Assembly (NCBI GenBank): GCA_017475035.1
Contig: JAFVGK010000033.1
Coordinates: forward strand, 49,378 to 113,377
Direction of reading: 5' to 3'
From: Blautia sp.
GTDB taxonomy: Bacteria; Bacillota; Clostridia; Lachnospirales; Lachnospiraceae
Length of the DNA stretch: 64,000 bases
The notes under the pieces were generated by a model. That model was not told the origin of the DNA, did not search any database, and saw nothing but the letters and a program-made list of their open reading frames with translations. This document shows, one piece after another, positions 47,741-57,100 of the stretch (position 1 is its first letter; every line of letters begins with the position of its first letter). Position numbers and translations under genes: made by a program.

Positions 47741-50178
47741 TCACCCCGACGGACGCCATGACCGGAGACCGCAGCCGCCGGATGCAGCTCTACTACCAGC
47801 TGATACAAAGCATTGCCGGGGCGAAGAAGATCGACATCATTGTTTCGTTTCTAATGGAGTCCGGCGTAAGGCTGCTTCTGAAGGAACTGAAAGGAGCCAT
47901 GGACCGGGGCGTGTCCGTACGGATCCTGACCGGAAATTATCTGGGGATCACACAGCCTTCGGCTCTGTATCTCATTAAGCATAAGCTGGGCGAACGCGTG
48001 GATCTCCGCTTCTATAACGAGAGTGAACGATCCTTTCATCCGAAAGCATATATTTTTCATTATGATCACCATAGTGAGATTTTTATCGGATCCTCCAATA
48101 TTTCCCGGAGCGCGCTGACCTCGGGAATTGAATGGAATTACCGATTCAGCAGCAGGAAAGATCCGGACAATTATGAGACATTCTTCCGGACATTTGAGGA
48201 TCTCTTTGAAAATCATTCGATCCGCATAGACGACGCTGAGCTGAAGAAGTATTCCAAAAGCTGGCACAGTCCGGCAGCTGCGAAGGATCTGGACCGGTAC
48301 GACGCGAGCGAAGAAGCTCAGGACCCGGATGCTAAGGTCAGGATGCTGTTTGAGCCCCGGGGAGCACAGATCGAAGCGCTTTGCGCTCTGGAGAATGCCA
48401 GGGCAGAAGGCGCAGTGAAAGGCCTGGTACAGGCTGCGACGGGGGTCGGAAAAACATATCTCGCCGCATTTGATTCCCGAAGGTATGAGCGAGTTCTGTT
48501 CGTAGCCCACAGGGAAGAGATTCTGAAACAGGCGGCAGTATCTTTTCGGAATGTCCGGGGATCTGAAGAATACGGATTTTTCGACGGAAAGACGAAATGT
48601 ACAGATAAACCGGTGATTTTTGCATCCGTAGCCACGCTGGGAAGCACGCAGTATCTGAACGATCGATTTTTCTCGCCGGATTACTTCCAATATATTGTAG
48701 TGGACGAATTTCATCACGTCGTGACGGATCAATACAGGCGAATCGTGGATTACTTCAAGCCGGAATTCCTGCTGGGCCTGACGGCAACGCCGGAACGGAT
48801 GGACGGGCGAAGCATTTACGAGATCTGTGATTATAACGTCCCGTATGAAATCTCGCTGAAAGAGGCGATCAACAAAGGGATGCTCGTGCCCTTTCATTAT
48901 TACGGAATCTATGATGACACGGATTATTCTGCCCTGCATGTGGTCCGGGGAAGATATGATGAGAAGGAATTAAATGAGAAATACATCGGGAATACGCGCC
49001 GCCATGAGATGATATACAAATACTACTGCAAATATGGATCGAGGCGGGCTCTGGGGTTTTGCTGCTCCAGGGAACATGCCGAGGAAATGGCACGGGATTT
49101 TTCGATGCGCGGAATACCGGCTGCGGCAGTTTACAGTGGAGAGCAGGGAGAATATGCACAGGAACGATCTTCCGCCATTCAAAAACTGAATGAAGGGACG
49201 ATACGGGCGATCTTTTCCGTGGATATGTTCAATGAAGGAGTTGACATTGCCTCCCTCGACATGGTGATGTTCCTGAGACCGACAGAATCGCCCGTCGTGT
49301 TCCTGCAGCAGCTGGGGCGCGGGCTGCGCACATTCCGCGGAAAACAGTATCTGACCGTACTGGATTTCATCGGCAACTATGAAAAAGCCGGGCGCGTCAG
49401 ATTCTATCTGACCGGGCAGACCGCTTCAGCCGGCGGCATGTCCTATTTACCGACATCTGACCAGTACCCGGATGACTGCCTGGTTGATTTCGATATGCGC
49501 CTGATTGACCTGTTTGAACAGATGGAGAAAAAGCACAGGCGTGTGCAGGATATGCTGCGGGATGAGTATTTTCGGATAAAGGAATTACTGGATCACCGGC
49601 CGACGCGGCTGGAGCTTTTTACCTATATGGACGCCGATATTTACCAGATGATAATCAGCCGGTCGAATATCAATCCATTCAAGCGGTATCTGGAATATCT
49701 GCATGATCTGAATGAACTGACACAGGATGAGACTGTGGTTTACCATAGCATCGGCAGGGAGTTTATCTCGTTGATTGAAACAACGAATATGTCAAAGGTT
49801 TATAAGATGCCGGTTCTGATGGCGTTTTACAACAACGGGCAGATGCGGATGGCAGTGACAGAAGAGGATTTGCTTGCAAGCTGGAAGGAATTCTTTGGAA
49901 ACGGAACGAACTGGAAGGATCTGGATCGCGGATTAACATATGAAAAATACCGGGCGATTTCTGACAAAGATCACGTCAGAAAGATCCTGCAGATGCCTGT
50001 CCATTTCCTGCAGGAATCCGGAAAGGGATTCTTCGTGCAGAAGGAAGGGTATGCACTGACTTTGAGGGAGGAGCTTGAGCAGGCAATACATGATCCGGTA
50101 TTTGTCGGACATGTGAAGGATGTCATTGATTACAGGACGATGGATTACTACCAGAGAAGATATGCGGAGCGGAGATAG
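47698..50178 (+). CDS. PLD-like nuclease / SF2 helicase fusion, second copy
   Basis: An 826-residue protein built like the one at 5668-8469. The PLD-like domain has His114-Lys116 in SFHPKAYIF and GSSNISRS. Walker A is ATGVGKT (residues 247-253). DEFHH, LTATPERMDG, FSVDMFNEGVDIASLDM and QLGRGLRTFRGKQ mark the SF2 core. The C-terminal 220 residues are helical and differ from the other copy's DUF3427-type end. The start lies within the methyltransferase gene; a strong ribosome-binding site (GAGAGGAAAG) is there. Likely DNA-directed and defence-related by family; function here unproven. Confidence 0.87.
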   Translation: MVEYDIEENADSYVITPTDAMTGDRSRRMQLYYQLIQSIAGAKKIDIIVSFLMESGVRLLLKELKGAMDRGVSVRILTGNYLGITQPSALYLIKHKLGERVDLRFYNESERSFHPKAYIFHYDHHSEIFIGSSNISRSALTSGIEWNYRFSSRKDPDNYETFFRTFEDLFENHSIRIDDAELKKYSKSWHSPAAAKDLDRYDASEEAQDPDAKVRMLFEPRGAQIEALCALENARAEGAVKGLVQAATGVGKTYLAAFDSRRYERVLFVAHREEILKQAAVSFRNVRGSEEYGFFDGKTKCTDKPVIFASVATLGSTQYLNDRFFSPDYFQYIVVDEFHHVVTDQYRRIVDYFKPEFLLGLTATPERMDGRSIYEICDYNVPYEISLKEAINKGMLVPFHYYGIYDDTDYSALHVVRGRYDEKELNEKYIGNTRRHEMIYKYYCKYGSRRALGFCCSREHAEEMARDFSMRGIPAAAVYSGEQGEYAQERSSAIQKLNEGTIRAIFSVDMFNEGVDIASLDMVMFLRPTESPVVFLQQLGRGLRTFRGKQYLTVLDFIGNYEKAGRVRFYLTGQTASAGGMSYLPTSDQYPDDCLVDFDMRLIDLFEQMEKKHRRVQDMLRDEYFRIKELLDHRPTRLELFTYMDADIYQMIISRSNINPFKRYLEYLHDLNELTQDETVVYHSIGREFISLIETTNMSKVYKMPVLMAFYNNGQMRMAVTEEDLLASWKEFFGNGTNWKDLDRGLTYEKYRAISDKDHVRKILQMPVHFLQESGKGFFVQKEGYALTLREELEQAIHDPVFVGHVKDVIDYRTMDYYQRRYAERR

Positions 50179-50253
50179 GGGCTTTTTTTTACAGACATAT
50201 CATCTCGCAGCATCGGTAACATAGTAATAAATCAAAGACTACAGGAGGCCTTC

Positions 50254-50430
50254 ATGTCATACCGTACCCGCCCTGATATATACGAGATGTTAGATACTCT
50301 TACTCTTGAGATGAAGGAAGAGCTTTTGGAATACCTGAAAGTCAATATTGCCGCTGCAAAGGCTGCTCCGAAGAAGACCTATCTGGAAGAACAGTGGGCG
50401 GAGATCAAACCTGATACGAACGGTTCATAA
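50254..50430 (+). CDS. Small acidic 58-residue protein
   Basis: A strong ribosome-binding site (ACAGGAGG) precedes an ATG that opens a clean 58-codon frame, MSYRTRPDIYEMLDTLTLEM and so on. It is acidic and helical, with a repeated Lys/Glu pattern, and resembles no family I know. It lies 75 bp after the helicase and 75 bp before the AlkZ-related gene, in the same orientation. Confidence 0.65.
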   Translation: MSYRTRPDIYEMLDTLTLEMKEELLEYLKVNIAAAKAAPKKTYLEEQWAEIKPDTNGS

Positions 50431-50505
50431 AAAGTGCGAAGATGCGGCGGGCAGTAGATTATGCGAAGGTTCAGCAGGCATTGAATATTTAACGGAGTGA
50501 TATAA

Positions 50506-51276
50506 GTGGCAAACGAAAACGGAACCTGGATCATGCGCGGGCTGTCATGGGACAATCCATACCGCATCCGTACGTGGCAGGAGCTTGTAAACTGGATAAA
50601 TGAAATAGGCTTCCTCCCACTGTTCGCAAATGAGGTGGAAGGGTTCTCGGCGGAAGAGCATGTATCCCCGGACTTCTGGTGGACGGGAAACCGGCAGCAG
50701 GATCCGTGGGAGTGGCGGGAGATCATAGCGGCGAGCCATCAGGTGGCTTACGGAAAATTTTTTGCCAATAAAGCCGGTTTTATCAGCGCAGAGTGGCTGC
50801 CGTACTTTGCAAACTTTCGCAGGAATGGCTATGACTTTGACTCACGGTGGGAGGATGGGCTTGCCAACAGGCGTGAGAAGGTGATCATGGACCTTCTCAC
50901 AGGAAAGGATGAAGATGGAGAGACAACCTTTCCGGATACTCAGATCCTTTCCACAGAGCTTAAGAAGATGGCCGGTTTTGGCAAGAACGGCGAGAAGAAC
51001 TATCCGGGGATTATCACCAGCCTGCAAATGCAGACATATCTGGTAATCACGGACTTTCACCGCCGGATAAATAAACGGGGAGAAGAGTATGGTATGGCGG
51101 TATCTGTTATGCTTCCCCCGGAGGCGATATGGGGATATGAGACGGTGACGCAAGCCTATTCGGAGAAGCCGGCAGAATCCTGGAAGAGAATAGTCAGCAG
51201 AGTGAAGGAACGATTCCCGGCAGCGGATGAAAAGGATATAATCCGGCTTATAGGCAAGAAATCTTCAGAGCCATAA
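50506..51276 (+). CDS. AlkZ-related protein
   Basis: A 256-residue soluble protein. HVSPDFWWTGNRQQDPWEWR and FISAEWLPYFANFRRNGYDF match a Firmicute family annotated as AlkZ-related (recalled, not searched). True AlkZ is a winged-helix glycosylase that unhooks DNA crosslinks, but these relatives lack proof of activity. The start codon is GTG at 50506 with ACGGAGTG upstream. It follows the helicase and the small protein, consistent with a DNA-related cluster. Confidence 0.7.
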   Translation: MANENGTWIMRGLSWDNPYRIRTWQELVNWINEIGFLPLFANEVEGFSAEEHVSPDFWWTGNRQQDPWEWREIIAASHQVAYGKFFANKAGFISAEWLPYFANFRRNGYDFDSRWEDGLANRREKVIMDLLTGKDEDGETTFPDTQILSTELKKMAGFGKNGEKNYPGIITSLQMQTYLVITDFHRRINKRGEEYGMAVSVMLPPEAIWGYETVTQAYSEKPAESWKRIVSRVKERFPAADEKDIIRLIGKKSSEP

Positions 51277-51436
51277 TGAGAATTGTTTCGTGAATTGGAT
51301 CCCTTTTGATGAGTGTATTAACAAAACATACGATACAAATGGCTTGCTATGCCTTTCTTAGCTATATAGGTTTCACTCACAATAACCCTTATAACGTATT
51401 ATAATAGCACGATTTGATCTGCCAGAGGAATATTTG

Positions 51437-51836
51437 ATGGCTAAGAATAAAGCAAAGAAATCAAATAGGAAAAAGCTATATTTTTGCCCAAAATGTTTTT
51501 TATTGCGTTCGTTCAGAACGTGAGTGCCCAAAATGCGGATGTAAAAAAGGCATGACAAGTGTTTGGGGGAAATCCCTATAGATTAAACAAATACCATATG
51601 AAGATTTGTTGAGAGTTGTTGAATACAGGAAAATAAATTGCTTTTCTTATAAGACATATGAAAAATGGTTGAAGATTGTTCCAAGACTTGGAGCGAGAAT
51701 CTCCAGGGATGAAAAGCCTTTATATGGATTAAAGAAGCCTCGGAATCAAACAGGCGGGTATGGTGGTATAGCAAATCATGCAGGCATATCTGGTTATGTC
51801 CATACCGTTCCAGGTGGTGGAATCTCACCAAGATAG
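51437..51836 (+). pseudogene. Broken zinc-ribbon protein gene
   Basis: Frame 1 gives MAKNKAKKSNRKKLYFCPKC with an ATG at 51437, then runs into a stop. In another frame the same gene continues as ERECPKCGCKKGMTSVWGKSL, a TAG, then KQIPYEDLLRVVEYRKINCF and on to GGGISPR. So one frameshift and one nonsense codon separate two Cys-x-x-Cys halves and a basic tail. It is a dead zinc-ribbon gene at the edge of the AT-rich island. Confidence 0.65.
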
Positions 51837-51936
51837 AATAAACTGTCAATATAGACCATGCAGTAGTTTTAAGAGTGTCGGTATTATTAGTATTTAGAAA
51901 AAACGAGTACTAAACTCATGAAATATGGAGGCGGTC

Positions 51937-54039
51937 ATGGAAAGATACATACAATCAGAGAAACTCTCAGAGGAAAACAGTGTAGCAAATGAGACAAATG
52001 ATGCTCGGGAAGAGATCAAGATGAAACTACGCCAATATTTTGATGGGAGGATCGTAAGAAAAGATCTAACAAAGGCAATCCGAGAGGGGGCAAATGTGCC
52101 AGTATATGTTCTTGAATATCTGCTTGGACAGTATTGCAACTCGGATGATGAAGAGGTAATCAGTGAAGGCATTGATAATGTGAAGTGCATTTTGAGGGAT
52201 AATTATGTGCGTCCGGATGAAGCACAGAAGATTTTGGCTTTGTTGAGAGAACGCGGTAACTACAAAGTTATTGACAGAATCACAGTAAAGCTGAATACAA
52301 AGGAAGACCGTTATGAGGCTACTTTTATGAATCTGGGGATCAAGAATATTCCAATCCATCCGGATTACGTAAAAAGCTATGACAGGCTTCTTTGTGGCGG
52401 TATCTGGTGTATCCTTCAGTTGGATTATGAGTTTATAGAGGAAGATAAGAAAAATACGCAACCTATTCGTGTGCGTAAGCTTACTCCGATCCAGATGCCT
52501 CATGTAGATATGGGAGAGGTCAAGAACGGTAGGAAAGCATTCACGAAGGAGGAATGGATTGATATTTTGCTTCGCTCTATTGGTATGGAGCCTGAGAAGT
52601 TCAGCGATAGAGTTAAGTGGCTGTTGATTGCGCGTATGATCCCACTGGTAGAGAACAACTTCAATCTTTGCGAGTTGGGTCCGAGATCTACCGGAAAGTC
52701 ATATATTTATGAACAGATTTCTCCTAACAGTATTCTGATTGGCGGTGGTCAGACTACGAGGGCAAACTTGTTTTATAATATGTCCAATAGCCAGGTGGGA
52801 TTGGTCGGTATGTGGGATGTGGTGGCATTTGATGAGGTTGCAGGTATTAAACCGAAGGAGAAGGATGTTATCCAGATAATGAAAGGATATATGGCATCCG
52901 GGCAGTTTTCTGTAGGTAAGGCTCAGGTACAGGCGAAGGCATCCATGGTATTTGTCGGAAATATTAATCAAAACGTTGAAACGTTGCTGAAGACATCTAG
53001 CTTATTTGATCCTTTCCCACCTGAAATGGGGCAGGATACTGCATTTTTGGATCGTTTCCATTGTTATATTCCGGGATGGGAGATTCCTAAATACAGACCT
53101 GAATCATTTACGAACGATTATGGATTTATTACAGATTATCTGGCAGAATTTTTGAAGGAGCTGAGAAAGGAAAATTACAGTGATATTGTTGATAAATATT
53201 TCCGTCTTGGAAAAAATCTGAATCAACGTGACACAATCGCTGTACGTAAGATGATGTCTGGCTTCATGAAATTGCTATATCCGGATGGAGAAGCAACAAA
53301 GGAGCAGGTGAAAGAGGTTATCGATATTTCTCTTGAACTTAGACGACGTGTCAAGGAGCAACTGAAGAAGATTGGTGGAATGGAATTTTATGATGTAAAT
53401 TTCTCATATTTTGATAATGAGACTCTTGAACAAAACTATGTGACTGTTCCTGAACAAGGAGGTGGGAAGCTGATTCCTGAGGGAATAGGTAAGCCGGGAT
53501 GTGTATATACTGTGTCGAAGAATAAGACCGGGATGATAGGCTGTTATAGATTGGAGACACAAATGATGCCAGGGAATGGTAAGTTGACCTTGACGGGATT
53601 GGGTACTAGTTCTGAGATTAAGCAGGGTCCGAATACTGCGTTTAACTATATCAAAGCGAACAGTAATGCTATATCACGTCAAATCAGTACTACTATGAAA
53701 GATTATATCGTTAGCTATCAAGATATGCAAGGCATTGGAATGACATCAGATCTTGCTTTGACAACTCTTATTGCTTTGTGTTCGGCTGCACTTAATAAAA
53801 CTCCACTCAATAGTTTAGCAATTCTGGGAGATATTACCATTGGCGGAACTTTAATCAAGGTGGAAAATCTTTCAAACACACTTCAAGTGTGTCTAGATAG
53901 TGGTGCAAAAAAGGTGTTGTTGCCGATGACATCCGCAGCAGATTTGGGAAGTGTTCCTGCTGATCTTGTAGGCGCGTTCAGTTTGATCTTTTTTTCTTCT
54001 CCAGAAGAAGCGATATTCAAAGCTCTTGGAGTGGAATAA
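51937..54039 (+). CDS. brxL: BREX protein BrxL (Lon-like AAA protein)
   Basis: A 700-residue cytoplasmic AAA+ protein of the Lon-related BREX type. Walker A GPRSTGKS is at residues 248-255 and Walker B WDVVAFDEVAG has Asp299-Glu300. The C-terminal Lon-protease-like domain keeps a plausible Ser604 (GMTSDLALTTLIALCSAAL) and Lys641 (GGTLIKVENL) dyad. BrxL of type I BREX forms barrel-shaped hexamers on DNA and is needed for phage exclusion. ATG 51937 follows ATGGAGG. It leads the operon. Other BREX hallmark genes (pglX, pglZ, brxC) are not in the window. Confidence 0.9.
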   Translation: MERYIQSEKLSEENSVANETNDAREEIKMKLRQYFDGRIVRKDLTKAIREGANVPVYVLEYLLGQYCNSDDEEVISEGIDNVKCILRDNYVRPDEAQKILALLRERGNYKVIDRITVKLNTKEDRYEATFMNLGIKNIPIHPDYVKSYDRLLCGGIWCILQLDYEFIEEDKKNTQPIRVRKLTPIQMPHVDMGEVKNGRKAFTKEEWIDILLRSIGMEPEKFSDRVKWLLIARMIPLVENNFNLCELGPRSTGKSYIYEQISPNSILIGGGQTTRANLFYNMSNSQVGLVGMWDVVAFDEVAGIKPKEKDVIQIMKGYMASGQFSVGKAQVQAKASMVFVGNINQNVETLLKTSSLFDPFPPEMGQDTAFLDRFHCYIPGWEIPKYRPESFTNDYGFITDYLAEFLKELRKENYSDIVDKYFRLGKNLNQRDTIAVRKMMSGFMKLLYPDGEATKEQVKEVIDISLELRRRVKEQLKKIGGMEFYDVNFSYFDNETLEQNYVTVPEQGGGKLIPEGIGKPGCVYTVSKNKTGMIGCYRLETQMMPGNGKLTLTGLGTSSEIKQGPNTAFNYIKANSNAISRQISTTMKDYIVSYQDMQGIGMTSDLALTTLIALCSAALNKTPLNSLAILGDITIGGTLIKVENLSNTLQVCLDSGAKKVLLPMTSAADLGSVPADLVGAFSLIFFSSPEEAIFKALGVE

Positions 54040-54191
54040 ATAAAGATATGGGTATGTGACGTATTACCCAGAACTCAGTAATATCATGGGTTTTGAGGGA
54101 TATATCAATGGAGTGGTTGAAACTACTACAATTGGGCTAAGAGAAAAAGTATCAATAAAGACTGATGAACATTGTAGGGAGGATGTTGGTT

Positions 54192-57100
54192 ATGGAATAT
54201 TACTTGACAGGCAAAGGGCAGGAAGCCAGTGAGATGGCCGATAAAGTCATTACCAATGTGCTGCAGGAATGTTCCCGGCAATTATATGGGTTTACCAGAT
54301 CAGAATTTGATAGCATTATAGAATACGACATTATGAACATTCTTGCATTTTATTACTCAGAGATGAATGCTCAGCAAAAGATGTTTATTCTGGAGGCAGT
54401 ACAGAATGAATTCAATCTTGCGGATTTAGAAGACACAATTGAAAACCTAGTCATGTTTGCAGATGACGAACTCTATATCCCCCTTTCATGTAAGCTGATG
54501 GATCAACTTGGCGATAGCCGAGTAACTATTATTGTGTATCAGACCTTGTTTAAGTACAGTACTGATATGGTTATTGAAAATTGGGATCAAGATAATTCTT
54601 ATTCGAATTATCTTGTGCTGATGAACGCAGCGTATTTTGATGCACTTGCAAACAAGCTTCATGTTAGAGATAGTTGTATAGCTTCTATGGAAGAATATTA
54701 TGGCTATGAAAGCTTTGATGATTTTACGGAGTCGCTTTACGAAAAACATCTAGACGATCTTAGCTGGGATGAAGATGTTGATTTGGATCTTCTTGATGAG
54801 ATGATCTCTGAAAGTAAACGGAATTCTTCTTTTGAAAAAGGAATAAAAGAAGAGTTTTTTGACGTAATCGAGGTTATCAAAAATATCAGAAAGGAACACA
54901 CTCAAGTTTCTCTGGTGAAGGAAGAAAAAGATGGATTTGAGCGTATTGTTCAAAAGACGGGTATAAGAGAACGGAAATGTATTAATATACAGGGCTTTGA
55001 ATGCCATTTTTGTGAAGCAAAAGCAAGTGATGAGGAATATGTAATTGTGTTTCAGCACGAAACACGTATCCATGAAATTATAGATGACGAAAACGCATGG
55101 GCTGGATTTCAAAGAGAACTATATAAAGAAGACATCCGACAGAATACAAGTCGAACAGTGGTTTATATAGTTTATATTCTTGATAATGACTCTGACAATA
55201 TTCCAATTCAGGTTATAGAGAGTAATAAGACCTATGGCAGGAAGTATGTATTCACTGAAGATGAAACAATCACTTTTATCAATGGTATTGTTAAAACTTC
55301 AAATGAAGACATAGGTAGTATCTCTCCTGTACAGGAATGGGATAGAATTCTCCGAGAAGAACATTTGACAGCTTGTCTTACCGAACCTTATACAGCCAAA
55401 AAGGTCGAAGGCTATTTATCAGGAAGTCGTTTTGATGCGGATTATGCTCAGGAAGATGATTATTCTTTTTCTATGAAAGAGTCTGTTGTACCACAAGTAA
55501 AATGGGTAAAGTCTCTGGATACTACAGGATTCCGCGGCTTTTGCTTTGCTGATAAGACTATGCAATTCGGTCAGATTAATCTTTTTTATGGTGCAAATGG
55601 ATCCGGAAAAACATCTGTGTTGGAAGCTATTGAATATGCATTGACAGCAGAGGTTCGTCGTATTAAAGACTTTAAAGTGAAACTTCCTTCAGGAATGTAT
55701 CCAGAGATCAGTGTTTATGACCGAGAAGCTGGAATCCATACTTTCACGCCAGGATTTTCGAAAAAGAACTGCAAGGAAATTGAAAGAGTATGGTATGGTG
55801 TTCCGATTGGAAGAACAAAGACGACTTTGAATGATAATTTTAACAGATTTAATGCTTTTGATTCCGAGGCGGCGTATAAGTTTATTCATGAATCTGATAA
55901 TAGTGAGGACAGTTTTTCCACGATGTTTGGCAATTTGATGTTTGGAGAGACTGTTGTTGATCATGAGAAAAAATGGCAACGTTTTAAGAAAGCTTTTAAT
56001 GATCGCTATACAGAACTGAGAAGTGAATTGAGCGAAGCTAGAAGCATGGTTGAATACTATGAACAAAGTTTAGCTCAAAAAAGTGATGATTCAAAATCAG
56101 ACGAGATTGAACGCGGCATAGAAGATTTGAGATTGATCATACAAGTAAAATTGCCCAATTCGCCCTTTGATCGGTATCCGAAAGTTCTTGAAGAGATGGC
56201 AATTGTTCGCAAGTATATAGAAACACTGTTGTCAAATAATTTCGAAACAGAGACTTTTGCGACTATTGCTGCTAGAATAGCTGAGATCAAAAGAAATAAT
56301 CTACTTTATGCAAAACAGAAGAGGAAAAAAGCAGAGCAGATTACACAATTAACTGAGGATAATGGAACACAGAAGCAAAAGATTTTTGCCGAGCGTGAAA
56401 AACAGACTGGGATACGGCAGCGTTTAGAACGAGTAAATACAGATATTAGGAATTGGTCAATAGTACAGGATGTTTTGGGCCATGAAGACACGATTAAGTT
56501 AGCAATGGATCTCGTAGATGAACTGACAGAAGTGGAACGGGAACTATATTTTATTTCCCAAATTGAACAGCGTACGGCAGTGATTAATTTCCTGAAACTG
56601 GATAGTTATGATACTCTTTCTTCTTCAAAGAGACGGCAGTATGAGAATGAACTGGAAAAAGCAAGAACTCAGAAGCAACAGCTTGAAAACCAGTATAATG
56701 AAGCAAAGAAAGCTTTTGGTGAAAGAGAACAGCAGGCAATGGAACTTAGAAAGATAGGTAAAATGCTTTTGATCGATGCAAAATGTCCGCTGTGTGGCCA
56801 TGAGTATAGTAGTACTCAGCAGCTTATTGATATTATTGATAATGCGGTCGTAGTGGATGATAGCATGGATGTTCTTATCTCCAAAATACAGAAAGTTGCT
56901 CGCAGAATCATGGATCTGGAGAAGATGCTTGATAGAGAGAAGCTAATTGCAAAAGCAAAAGCTGAACTTATGATGCTGAAAGATAAAGTTCCTATGATCA
57001 AAAAATGTGGTACTGATTATAAACGACTTTATGCTTATCTTTCCTCAAAGGTTGAGAAAGAGAAGAGAAAGGATGAAATAATTGAGCAGCAAACTGCCCT

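Noticed and set aside
47851-48939. Long minus-strand frame opposite PLD-helicase 2
   Set aside because: Antisense shadow; the sense frame has clear helicase motifs.
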